The position numbers and the translations under genes are program-made. From NCBI GenBank assembly GCA_945910005.1, contig OX246739.1, forward strand, positions 5,114,001-5,178,000: a stretch of DNA of 64,000 nucleotides, written 5' to 3'. Under the pieces are notes generated by a model, which was not told the origin of the DNA, did no database searches, and saw nothing but the letters and a program-made list of their open reading frames with translations. Numbering within the stretch: the first letter of the stretch is position 1; each line of letters starts with the position of its first letter. Of the stretch, positions 37,367 through 48,893 are shown piece by piece. This stretch comes from Isoperla grammatica (Eukaryota; Arthropoda; Insecta; Plecoptera; Perlodidae).

Positions 37367-37907
37367 TAAAGGCAAATTGGTAAAGGACTCTTGGGACGAA
37401 TACCAGAATTCTAGAGAGTATATAGAGATATTCTCAAGAATTTCTGTGTGCTTTTTTGTTAAATTTATATTATGATTCATAGATACATAAATAAATGACT
37501 AAATAAGTAAAATAAGTGGATTCACCCGAAATCTATATCAAATATAATATAAATTGGGCCTATTTCTCGAAAACATACACCATATTATAACATAGGCGTA
37601 TTCAAGTTCTGTAATAAGAACTCATAGTAAGTTAATTGTGATAAGTTTTGTGACTTTCTGTTCTATACGTGATATTATATTGTGGTATCGACTGTCTACG
37701 AACATGCTAGTTATTATGTGATGTGATGAGCAATTATTTAAACTGTGTCTTTGCAGTCGTCATACAGAAATAGTTCATTGTATTCCGGAATGTGTAATAT
37801 ATCCATCTCTGAAAACTGAATCTAATATTTATAGTGGGCAAAGATTTTAAAAACACATTTGTTATTTTATTATTTATTTGTAAGGAGCTGCGTTGAATGC
37901 TGAAAGC

Positions 37908-37947
37908 CAGGTAGGCAGGTAGGAAGGTAGGTAGGTAGGTAGGTACG
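37908..37947. repeat. (GGTA)n microsatellite
   Basis: Imperfect then perfect GGTA/AGGT tetranucleotide repeats. Confidence 0.9.
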
Positions 37948-39204
37948 CCTCTGGTTATGTGCGTGGAAACCCATTGAAAATGTGAAGTGGCGGCGAGTTT
38001 TAAGCACAAAGACTGCGCCAAAGGTGTCGAGATGTGGGTGTTACGTTATTAAGGTGATGGACTGGCGGAATGGGAACTGAAAAGTGGGTAACAGTATAAA
38101 CTGCTATCCAGTAAATAGGCCTACAGGTATCAACGAAAATGTACGACACACACTAAAAACAAAGAAATATTTCAATTTTCTTTTCTCAACACTTTGGGAA
38201 ATGTTTTTTTGTGATTTCGTTTTGGGTAAAGGCCTAGTACCATAAATTATTGGTCCTGATTATCTGCTGTCATACAGAACGTCGAACAGCAACATTATCT
38301 TCAGCTTTTGTGGACTAAACGATCTTGATGACATCAGAGTTGATAAAGAAGTTCTTTATCGACTCGACATCTAGTTCGAAGAATTCAAATGTTATGGCTG
38401 AACAATTGCAATGGCGACGTTCCTAAAACCAGGTTGTATTCTACAGTAGTTGTTACAACTGAAAGCGAGAAACACAAACGAGCGCAATTTGTTTACGCAT
38501 ATGTTTCTTATAGATACTCAAGGCGTGATAATAGGGCTGTCTCCTGTCTTTATAGAATACGTCCGACTTATGAAGTGCATGTTTTACTACAAGTCTTCAG
38601 TTATTTGCTTATGTTCAATGCAAGGTCGTGTGGATACAACTCAGTTATATGCCCAGTGGCGTATAGTACTAAATAAGAAAGTGGCGGAGACTTTAATTGT
38701 TATCACATTTTTATGACTGAATACGGTAAAATAGACGATTGACGTTTATTGTTGTTTAACGGCGCACTTTACTACTCCCTATAGATAGGTTATACATCGT
38801 GTGCTCGTACGATAGGCAGAGCTACCCTGGATCTATTCTATAACCCGGATGCAGACAGAGAAGCAAATATATCAAAGCAGATACTTTGGCGCTTTGAGAA
38901 ATCAGGATAATAATGACTCTACGCAAAGTGTGTTTACTTACATAACTAAATAATCTCTCGTATGCAATATTATACTCATTTGTTTATGTTACTACATAAA
39001 ACAACTAAAGGGCATACGAGATAATGGCCACTTTGAATTGGAAATGCAATAACGACAATGACAATGATCATGTCATGTGAAAGACTATATGGAACTGTAA
39101 TCGATGTCATAATGAAGTGTAACATTGTACGATGGGGCATAATGTAGCGAGGCTCCAATACGCCACAACATGTACATCCAAACATCAGCCATCCTACTGG
39201 CATG

Positions 39205-39248
39205 TATATTACAGTATACAGTATACGGTATACAGTATACAGTATAGG
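39205..39248. repeat. Self-complementary CAGTATA short tandem repeat
   Basis: Runs of TATACAGTATAC with one CGGTATAC variant. The unit is near-palindromic, so the tract can fold. Confidence 0.8.
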
Positions 39249-40424
39249 CCTTCAGTATACATGCCAAAAGTTTCTTAAAATACAACATAGGGCTAATAAT
39301 ACATACACGTGCATTATATTCTCGTTAGTTTTCCAATCTAGAATTGAAACAAAAATGAATTAGATATATTAATAAGTTGTTAATCTGCGGTTCTAGAATG
39401 TTACTATACAACGGGTATCTGATCATTCTACTTCATTTGCAATTCTAAAGAAACTTTTACACCAACTTTAGCAGTCTTCTTGGCTCTGTTTGTAGGGCCA
39501 ATGTAAAATTTGGTATATCCTGTTATAACGCATAGTTCTAAGCTGAGTTATCTTCAAGTATTTGCAATCGAAAATAATTGCATCAATAACGTTCGTAAAA
39601 AGTGTCTCATAAATAATTAAATATTCATGACTTCGAATGTGATAACAATAGTTTTCATTTCACGACTACATAGGCCACATGCTGAATAACTTGAGGAACA
39701 TGAAAGTATGTCTGTTTTTTAAACTCGAAGATTTATTGTCGTGACGTGAAAGTACGCCGGACCACATTGCAGTAAGTTTCTATTGTCCACTCCTTGATTA
39801 CAAGTATTTGTTACAAAAAATTGTGAATGACGCTTGAGTTTACGAATGCACTAACAATGGTGCTATGCATGTATAATTATGACATAGTTTGGCGTTCCTT
39901 ATTACACTGGCATAATTTTAGTTCAGTTGTAAGCCTAACATTAAGATCTTACTTTGTTACGTTTTTATAACTTTGTTTTGAAAATCAAAGATGATTTGCA
40001 GATAAATACGTTCTTCTAATCACAGTATAAGATTCATATTTTCGTATTTTGGCTGCACGTTTGAAGCTTGGAAATTTTCGTGAAATGAAAGGCTGAAAGC
40101 CATGTAATTTACGCAGACTCTTAAATGGGTGAGATACATATTGTTGTCGCTCTCTAGCCCCCGCCCCAATAAAACATTATACCTGCAGTAACGGTATTGA
40201 AACATGCAACACAAAATCGTGTTTACATTTAAATCCAAGTTTCATTCAATAAATTATCCTTAAGAATATTTAAAATTTAAAATAATTAAGGAACAAAATT
40301 CAATTCACTACAAAACAATTAGTGATTTATGAGAAGAAGACGAAGTTTGTCGTCAGACAACAGAAACTAAACTAAAGAGATCAACTTCATCAGTGCGTCG
40401 TATTTCGTTGACAAATATTGTCTC

Positions 40425-40500
40425 CGCGATTACCTCGGATCTTAGTCTCACCAAGGGAGGTTTATATCCCTCTCATTGGCTGAGAGTGGTTGCGATCAAG
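40425..40500 (-). promoter_or_regulatory. TATA/CCAAT promoter-like sequence
   Basis: On the minus strand CAGCCAATGAGAGGGATATA joins AACCTCCC: a CCAAT box (40475-40479) and a TATA-like ATATAAA (40461-40467), about 8 bp apart. A start near 40432 would be expected. The CCAAT box is unusually close to the TATA box. It could be an internal promoter or enhancer of Awh; no exon with a clear ATG follows. Confidence 0.25.
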
Positions 40501-40575
40501 GGCGGCTACAGTTGAACTTGCCATGTCTGTACACTCGAAGGTCCGGAACAGCTTCCTATGAAAGATGCCTTTAAG

Positions 40576-42000
40576 CAGTGCTTAATTTGTAATGGAGCGC
40601 GGGTATACGCAGTATACCCACCTATTTTCATGGGTATACGCAGTATACCCACCTTTTTTCATGAATTATTAGGTACGCAACACTCAAATTTTGGCTAACA
40701 TATATAAAAAACAAAAATAATTTGTATTGGGTATTTTAACCTCACATGCTCACATTTCAAATTTGACTACAGTAAATCTATAACTCTAAATAAAACTCTT
40801 ATCTCTTGGTTTTACGTTTTTCCCAAAGCAAACCTCCGTACTTTATAAATAGAATCATCTCCTATTGTTATTGGCTGCAGGTTCCTCGTCAACCAGCCAG
40901 TAAGGGTTAGCAACGCGAAGGCGGTACAGTCGCTCTCGCTGCTGTGAGGGAAATGGCACGATCCGTAAAATATGATTTACATGTTTGATACAGCATTTCT
41001 CTGTTTATGGATATACGTTCGAATCCTCTTTAATACTAAAGGGGTATCCTGTTAAATGTAAATTTGGCTCTGCATTATGTTTGATGGGCCCGGCAGGGGC
41101 GGACAGACCCGCCGGGCAACCGGGAAAATGCCCGGTGGCCTACCTGTTTTGGCCCACATTTGGACTGGTCCGACTGGAACAGGCATAAACTGCCTGGCGC
41201 CAGCGGTAAGTTGCCGCGCATTGAAATTGAAATTTTTTTAAACCCGAGTCCATCCCACCCCTTTCTTCACGATATTGCAAGGTTTAAATTAAATTGTAGA
41301 TTCGTTGTATTTCGGTGTTACTTGATCTCATTCTCATCAATCTTCTTGCTGGTGTTTATCTACTTTTAACCGACGAAAACTACAATATTTCGGTAGTGCA
41401 TTCAGCTTGCTATATGTTTTTTTCCAAAACGCACCAAATGTCTTCTAAAAACCTGATTTAAAAAAATTTCGCCTGCGGCGCTGTTTGTTGGGGGGCCACA
41501 GCCTCCCAAACCCCCCCGTGCCTGGCCTGACCAAAAGTTTGTCCTGCCTGGATTTTTTCCCAGTCCGCCCAGCTGGTCTGAAACGCGTTTTGAGGTGATA
41601 TCTGGTCAAAAAACTAAATAGAACAGATAAACATTTCTGTTATTGTTAGGTTGTTCCTCTTGGAAATGAATTGTTGCCAGTTGACACATAAAATTACTGT
41701 ATAACTACTTCAATAACACTGATATTTTATAATAAATGTATCTGCTTTTAATCATTTAATGGTAAACCTACAGGACAAATTAAATAACGATTGGCTTTTG
41801 AAGACGAGTAAAATTGTATCAAATCCAACCCAAAACTCCAAATCCAATTCCAGATTACGAGCCCATGAGCCTGAAGTGGTAAGCGGGATGGGGGGGGGGG
41901 GGGGCAATTTCCCACCAAGACATCAATTTTTATCACGAACACATTGTAACATGAAACTATGATGCGTATACCCACCTTTTTCCTTACAAATTAACCACTG
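40576..42000. mobile_element. Complete non-autonomous hAT transposon
   Basis: The 1425-bp element begins CAGTGCTTAATTTGTAATGG, and the complement of its right end begins CAGTGGTTAATTTGTAAGGA. Both arms carry GGGTATACGCA close to the end. A perfect 8-bp target duplication, CCTTTAAG, flanks it (40568-40575 and 42001-42008). An 8-bp duplication with CAGTG-type ends is diagnostic of hAT. The left end has two tandem subterminal copies of GGGTATACGCAGTATACCCA. No transposase frame is present, so it must have been moved by an enzyme made elsewhere. Inside, GC-rich GGGGCGGACAGACCCGCCGG (from 41095) and CCCAGTCCGCCCAGCTGG (to 41575) resemble a second element nested within. Confidence 0.92.
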
Positions 42001-42024
42001 CCTTTAAGCACTCGTCAAGAGGCT

Positions 42025-42095
42025 TACATTGAGTATGAACCCTATAACTTACATTGAGTATGAACCCTATACATCGAGTATGAACTCTATATGCA
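42025..42095. repeat. Short tandem repeat, about three copies
   Basis: CATTGAGTATGAACCCTATA, the same again, then CATCGAGTATGAACTCTATA. It lies just outside the hAT element. Confidence 0.85.
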
Positions 42096-42099
42096 GATA

Positions 42100-44958
42100 T
42101 CACTTAAGATCGTTTCTTAATTGAAATTACTTAGATAAAGATAACCGCCTACTATATGATATATTTCCAATTTAAAACAATGTTTGTAAATTATGAAAAC
42201 ATCATCAAGACTTCATCCCTTGTGATATCCCAAGAGAGTCGCTTTTACATCTCAAATCTGCACAAAACATTCCTTACCATCTCAACAATCATGTATACAT
42301 TTTCACATTAGCTTTCATAGAATTTTTACTTTACATTACATTACCCCTTTCTTGCGATATCATCATAATATTGAGGTTATTATTTTGTTTGGATCGACCC
42401 TCTTTTTTCTGTGTAAGATATATGCAGCGTACTTCGGGTAAACCAGTCTGGTAACTGGAAGTGAAACATAAATAATATGTAGTGTCTCTACCCAATAGCA
42501 GACGAGCACTCATACCAACAGGAGCCAACCAAATCATAGGGGTGCGCATGGACGTGAACTAGATCTTAGATCCGGTTATGATCCCCTAAAAATGTACCAG
42601 CAACAACAATGATCACGGCCCCTCTTCGTATAGATACACACGAATGTAAGCCTACAGAAATATATAGCATACTGTGCGTAGCCCCTTTAAACACAGCTTC
42701 AAAACTTACGTGGGCACTACAAATTAACATCATGTATACGTTTAGATAAACCGTTTGGCTTTCATTTTCTGCCAATGACAATTAATTTGTTGTCAGTTTG
42801 AGTTCAGGAGCTGTAATGAATTATTATGAACATTCATTCCGATGAAAACCGTCAATTTCAGATTGAAATGCATTGATTTGTTACCGAAGGATGATACAGA
42901 AATGGTATTTACAAATGCATGTATTTTTCCTACACAATGGGGATAATTTCATTTTTCGGGGACAAGAGAAGGAGCGACAGGGAGGGGGGAGGAGGAGGGG
43001 AAACTGAGTATTCACCACTCATGTCAGTTTTTCCAATCCCCTTAATGATCGAATGAACAGTTAACATATTGGGCATAAATCATATGGATACTGGTGTGAA
43101 AATCAATAGTAATAATATGAGATTGTGATAGTATCGACTATCGAGAATGTGAATTGAATATCGTTCGACTAATTGGAATCGAATATGGAAATACTTAACT
43201 GTTACGAGACAGTTACAATACTTACGAGTTACAATATATGTGCTGCTGATAATGATATAATAATCATGCAATACTTCACAATTTAGATTTATGTTACAGA
43301 AGATATAAATAATTTAGTATTAAATGTCTAAATTTTTGCAATTGTTACACAACTGTATGCAAATGTTTTTCTTTCCATCAAAGGTCATAATAAATACGTT
43401 TTCGATTTAAATACTAGTTCCTTATCTGTGATTAATCATGATCATGCGTTTGTGAGCTGCGACCGAAACAAGAATAAAAGTTTAAAAACATGACTGTCTT
43501 CCTTCTTCAATGTTCAAATAATAACATTACTCACGAGGCGCATGTAGTATATTGCAAATACCATGAATACAGCAACCGTATACCGTAAACACAGCTATTT
43601 TAAGCATTAGTTTAATATGGCATCATTAAAAATAGCATTTTAGTTTTAAAAACGGCATCATTGTTTTTTTTATGGGCAATTTAAAAGAATTTATAGAGTA
43701 CCTTTGCAAACATTGGAGTATCAAATGCAAGTTGATATAGAATATTCTAGATTAACATAGAGTCGTTTCGTTCACAGTTTCATAGCCGTAACACAATGTG
43801 ATATCCCAATCTTTATGACTACGCGTGGACACCGTTCAGTATTTACAGGGCAATCGCTTAGTTTTAAAGATATTAAACTTAAAATATGATATTACACGAC
43901 CGACCATTATTTATATTTAAAATATTCTTGTGTATTTAAATGAGTATTTTAACTCCCGAGTCGATGGACAGATTTTGTATAAATTATTCGCGTATAACTA
44001 ATTTCCTTCTTTTAGACGCACAGCGATCCAAGTGACTTTCAACTGTTATTGGGCAACTGGGTATAAATAACTTTTTTGTCGTGCGTGGACTTTCGTAAAA
44101 CCCAACTCGACTTTATTCTTTTCCACTTAAAATATGTTTCTATTTTTTTCGTTGAGATATTCTGAGAGACTTTTCAACGAGTTATGGTTTTATATTCGAG
44201 ACTTGAAAAACGTTTTGTGCGACTTCACCCATTCCTTGAAGAGATCCCATTGTCAACTTTGTATTTGCTGCCCTCACAACAACTATTTATATTTTATCAC
44301 AGGCCAACTAACCTGTAGTGGGTTCTATTCATCGCATGAAATATCTCACCCCTTGAAGTTCCATTTAAAATTTCAACAAAGACGCACAAAAGTCACTGGA
44401 TAGTTCACAAAATATATCGCACTAACCGACATGACATATTTACACCGAAACCATTACAAATGCTTTCACATACCGAAGATAAAAAATTATGTTTAATCTG
44501 TCGGAAGATAGGTAGGTGTGATTATTTACGAGTGAATAATATTGTCATCATGGAAATAAATGTCGTACAGTTATTTCAAGTGTAAACAATGGGACACTGA
44601 GATATTGAACAGAGGTGGGTTACGACACATTTCACGAGGAAATGTTGAAATCTGTCTTAAAAAACAGAATAAAATGCGCTGCACACTTCTGTACAGTCAC
44701 AATCAACCTAACAGCCGATGTCAAAAACCAAACATAAAAACAATAAAAGTAACTTATAAAACATGATTAAACTGTTTGTTTGTGTTGGCCAAATGAAACG
44801 TTCATGCATGCAAAGGCGAAACACGAATAACTAAAATGTGTATAATTGAGCGTGAAAGAGATCATTCCATATTTTATTTAATAACTATTTATTTTATAGG
44901 ACTTGCAATCCGTACTCAGTGGTGTATTTATTGTGTTGTCACTACGTTCCAATCACTG
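42100..44958. other. Presumed first intron of Awh, part 3
   Basis: AT-rich DNA between the hAT and LTR elements. It has a purine-rich tract at 42964-43000 (GGGAGGGGGGAGGAGGAGGG). I see no recognisable exon. Confidence 0.4.
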
Positions 44959-44962
44959 ATAT

Positions 44963-45866
44963 TGTCATGTAAAAGTTGGTACTTAATAACTTTTACAAGT
45001 GTAATCTGCTTCTTGGTGATTTATGGATATCTTGATTGTGTCAGTTTGTCATTTACAGTTTTCTTTCACAATTAAGGTATGCGCTGTGCTGGCTATTTCG
45101 TCAGCCCAGAGCATTGGTTATTTCAATAATAATTGTTGCAGTATTGAGGGCAATGATTGCGGCAACTTTGCTGACTACTCGGTTTAGGAGGGCGCTGGTT
45201 CGGTTATGACGTCAGTAGAGCCTGGCCCCACTCATTTGTGATTGTTAGGGGAGGGGGTCGAACCGAGTAGTCTGATTGGTAATTTATGACTGAGTACAGC
45301 CAGCGTAGGGCAGAGAGGGGGTGACTGGGGTATGACGTAGGAAAGTCTAGGTGCGAGGGAGCACGTGTGTAATTCAGGGCATTCAATCATGGAACGGAAG
45401 AGGAGGTAGACCTGTGCCAAGGTGGAACGGTGGAAAGAACGACGGAAAACCCAGAGGGAAGGACATGGAGGCCGCTCGTGGACCTGGACGACGGAGCCAA
45501 ACCACAACACGGGGTCGGAGTCAGCCACCGGGAAGCCAAGGTATTGGGGCTACTACAGCTACCCTCTAGATAGGAAAGTTAAGTCCATCAGACCTGGAAT
45601 GCCCATAGACAGATTCGCCATAACTCAGCCACGTAGGATAAATGTATATTCTAATAAATTGCGGTTCCTCTATTGTTTGAACCAAAGTCTTGTCAATCTA
45701 AGACCTAAACTGCCTGAATTGGTATGTCCCGATCCCTATGATGTGAGAACCACCCCTAGAGCTACGCCCCAGTACTTCTACGGGTCCGTCGACTTTGGAG
45801 TCCGTGGGTTCGAGGCCGGGCCGACGGAATTGGATGGATGTCACGGTAGGTTCTCGCTATCTAACA
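44963..45866 (+). repeat. 5' long terminal repeat
   Basis: The 904-bp LTR begins TGTCATG and ends CTAACA, the canonical TG...CA with TGT/ACA ends. As far as I compared, it is identical to 48894-49797. It contains an AATAAA (45653-45658) that could define the R region. The preceding four bases, ATAT (44959-44962), are repeated after the 3' LTR as the target duplication. Confidence 0.95.
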
Positions 45867-45934
45867 TATGGTGGAGGGCCGGATCCAATTTGCTTTATGA
45901 CAAATTGGTTTTATCACAGGACTTAGTTTTGTGA
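45422..45934 (+). CDS. 170-codon open frame beginning in the 5' LTR
   Basis: This open frame starts inside the LTR and runs past its end into the primer-site region. The 3' LTR carries the same first 148 codons and then stops in flanking DNA. The N-terminal third is rich in Arg, Gly and Trp, followed by Pro-rich text (R-P-G-M-P-I-D-R-F-A, N-L-R-P-K-L-P-E-L-V-C-P). I recognise no retroviral domain. It may be chance coding in a GC-rich LTR, or a remnant of a leader or gag segment. Confidence 0.2.
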   Translation: MERWKERRKTQREGHGGRSWTWTTEPNHNTGSESATGKPRYWGYYSYPLDRKVKSIRPGMPIDRFAITQPRRINVYSNKLRFLYCLNQSLVNLRPKLPELVCPDPYDVRTTPRATPQYFYGSVDFGVRGFEAGPTELDGCHGRFSLSNIWWRAGSNLLYDKLVLSQDLVL

Positions 45935-48893
45935 CAAATTGTTTTATGATCTAACAAATGGTGGAAGCGCTGTTGCAAAACTTAGTTTTGTTGTATTTGG
46001 ACAACCCAATTTAGGCAGTTTTCCAGTATTTTTTGTTTTTCTGAATTAATTTTTTTTATTTTAATTATTATATCGTGGCTCTGAGTCTTTGCTAGTTTGT
46101 CTATGTAGGTCAGGAAGTGTTCATTCATCTCTGTGCTGTTTTGCTGTGTGTGCAGTGGCATCGCGTTTCTGTTGACGTCATTAGTTCTTGTAGAGTCATG
46201 AATTTTTCCTAGAGAACATGTTACACGGTGCTGTTTAAGAAGTCCATGCTATGTTTTGTGTAATGCATGTGGTGAAGTGCTGTTAACTAGGTTTTTATGT
46301 GTGGCTTTCAAGTGATAAGAGCTCGGCAGGTCCTGTTGTGAACTTAGGATTTGGTCAACGGTAGGGCGGTGCTGTTTTTGCGATATTCCAAGTCTTAGCT
46401 CACAGTGATGAATGATGGTTGTGTGTGTTTGTGTGTATATTTGTGTGTGTATGTGTGAGCGTGTTCTGTCGTTTCGTGGATTGGGCTGTGTCGTGCTTGC
46501 GCGATGAGCCTCGTTACAGGTGCAGTGAGCGACGTGATTGGCTCGGCGTAGCATCGTCGCGCTTGCTCTCACTGCGTGGCGGAACTGGCTGGTGTGTTCT
46601 TTGAGTGTGTTTGCTTGTCTCTCTCTTGGTATGTCGAGTATTGTTCTGTTCTATATACTGTTTTCTCTTGTTTTTTTGGGGGGAATGTGAGTTGTTTCTT
46701 GTATCATTGAGCAGGGCTCTACGCACGTCAGCAGTTTGCTCGCACGAAGAAGGCTATAGTTTATAGCTGGGCAATCCTTTTTTTTGTATGTGTACCGTGT
46801 AGTGTGTATGAATGTATGACAAATACAGTGTTTACATGTATATGTGCGACTGGAGGTCCATTGGAGGTCCATGTGCTCGCCTTTGGATGGCGATGAGGGG
46901 GACTATTGGAGGTCCATGTGCTCGCCTTTGGATGGCGATGAGGGGGACTGTTGGAGGTCCATGTGCTCGCCTTTGGATGGCGATGAGGGGGACTATTGGA
47001 GGTCCATGTGCTCGCCGTTGGATGGCGATGAGGGGGACTGTTGGAGGTCCATGTGCTCGCCTTTGGATGGCGATGAGGGGGACTGTTGGAGGTCCATGTG
47101 CTCGCCTTTGGATGGCGATGAGGGGGACTATTGGAGGTCCATGTGCTCGCCGTTGGATGGCGATGAGGGGGACTGTTGGAGGTCCATGTGCTCGCCTTTG
47201 GATGGCGATGAGGGGGACTGTTGGAGGTCCATATGTGCGCCTTTGGAGGGCGATAGGATGACCGTGGGAGGTCTATGTGTACGCTTTTGTCGCGCGTGTA
47301 CATGTAAACATGTGTATATGTGCGTGTTTTGAGTGCATGTTCCCTCTTTGGTTAGTATGGATGTTCTTGTTTTGAGTACGTGTAGTATTCGGTGACGCAG
47401 GTTCCGCAAGGGTTGGTTTTTCGACAGGGGTGTCCATGTTGGTTTATTGTTTAAGCGTTTTAGATTTATGTTCTTTTAGGTTTATGGTCTTCTACCTTTT
47501 ATACTCCCTTTATCGCCTTGCTATGGTAGTTTAGGGGGGACGTATGATTAGTTTATTGTTGTATTAATTTATAAGTATTTTTAAGTTAATATTTTTATAT
47601 TGTTGTTTGGACATCCCTGGAGCTGCATGGCATCTTCCTATCGCGGGGGGGGGGTGTTTATGTCGTGATGTGGGTGGTTTTACGTGGGCCGGGGTCATCG
47701 CATTCTACATTAGTCATGTTTCAAAATTTTTTGTTTTCTATGGTGATACAGATTTTGTTTGGCGGTTGCCGTTATGGTTATTAAGTTCCTGTTGAATCAC
47801 TTGAGCAAGTTATTTAATTGTTTCTAGTTCATTTTGTTGAAATCGATTTATGTCACTCACATTCACGTGTATCGTGGTGGATTCGTCAGTTTGTTCATGC
47901 GTGTCCTGACTCGTCACGCGTGATTCTTTGCTGTACGTAGGAGGGAGTGAGAGGAAGACATAGTTTCACTATTGTGCTGACGGTTGTCGTCATGACTCAC
48001 TACTATCTGGAGTGCTTCTCGGAGTGGTTTTGTCTCTCGCGTATTTGTTGATGTTTACATCGAGTTGAACAAATCAAGGTCGCTCCGTTGTCAGCTGTTC
48101 TGTATGACAGGAGGCATATGATGGAAACTACCCACTTTCCAGGGCTGTGTTTCTTTGGGAAACGGCAGTTGTTATCGTCTGCACTGTATTGTAGTAATAG
48201 TGTAGTAATGTAGTAACTTGGTAGTTTAATAGCGTTATTAAATGTATGTAGATTCACATGAAATGCAATGGTGTCTGGAGGGGGATGCAGGTGCGGGAAT
48301 ACCATACTGCTCGTGTTTTTTTTTGTGTTCCAGTATAACTTGCATCTCCGCGGTCTGTGTTCAAACCGTCGATCTGTTGGCTTGGGTGGATTGGCTGCCG
48401 TCGGCGGGTCGATGGAAAGAAGACTCCGGGCCGAGGAATTGTTCGACTCCGGGGTCCATTGTATTGAGGAGGAACCGTACATTATGTATTGTCTTTATTT
48501 TCTTTCATGAAATTATGATTATTTTATTTATCACAGTATGAGTTTTAGTTTCTCTTTATCTATGTTTTCTGGTAATTTCATCATTTGCGGAGCGTGATCT
48601 CTAGGCCATATTGTGAATGTTATTCGGTGTTCATGCGTGCACTAGGGTGCTGGAGAGATCATGACTCATAGTAGCTTCATTTTAGAATGTATATGGCTGA
48701 GGAGTGAGGAATTTGACTATGGGTCCTGGTGAATTTTTTGTATTTTGTAAAGGGGGTGGGTTGTTTAATTTCAAATTATCTGTAATTTTGCTTACGTCAT
48801 ACATCCGATGCCAAATTTGGCTATCACTTTGTTTTCTGGCTTTCCATAAATCACCCTTCGATTCGGGGTCGAATCTTATCCGGGAGGGGCGGA
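45867..48893 (+). other. Interior of the LTR element: GT-rich, no pol
   Basis: The plus strand is conspicuously rich in G and T from about 46.05 to 48.6 kb (for example GTGTGTGTTTGTGTGTATAT near 46420), with few A or C runs. A second sequence like the LTR-end plus primer site (ATCTAACAAATGGTGGAAGC) lies at 45949-45968, about 90 bp after the first (ATCTAACATATGGTGGAGGG). Open frames on the minus strand over 46.2-47.4 kb are low-complexity. No reverse transcriptase, integrase or envelope motif was found. Confidence 0.7.
46852..47262 (+). repeat. 45-bp minisatellite inside the LTR element
   Basis: About nine copies of a 45-bp unit: TTGGAGGTCCATGTGCTCGC, CTTTGGATGGCGATGAGG, then GGGACTR. Because 45 is divisible by three, several frames stay open on both strands and mimic long proteins with a 15-residue repeat. 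The first and last copies are partial or divergent. Confidence 0.95.

Noticed and set aside
42566..42781. Minus-strand frame starting M-S-L-A-E-N-E-S and reaching a phase-0 donor CCCAC|GTAAGT
   Set aside because: It is compatible with Awh splicing but gives an N-terminus unlike the short one I recall for the family. It ranks below the ATG-AAG exon.
46761..47332. 150-180-codon frames on both strands
   Set aside because: All derive from the 45-bp repeat, whose length is divisible by three.
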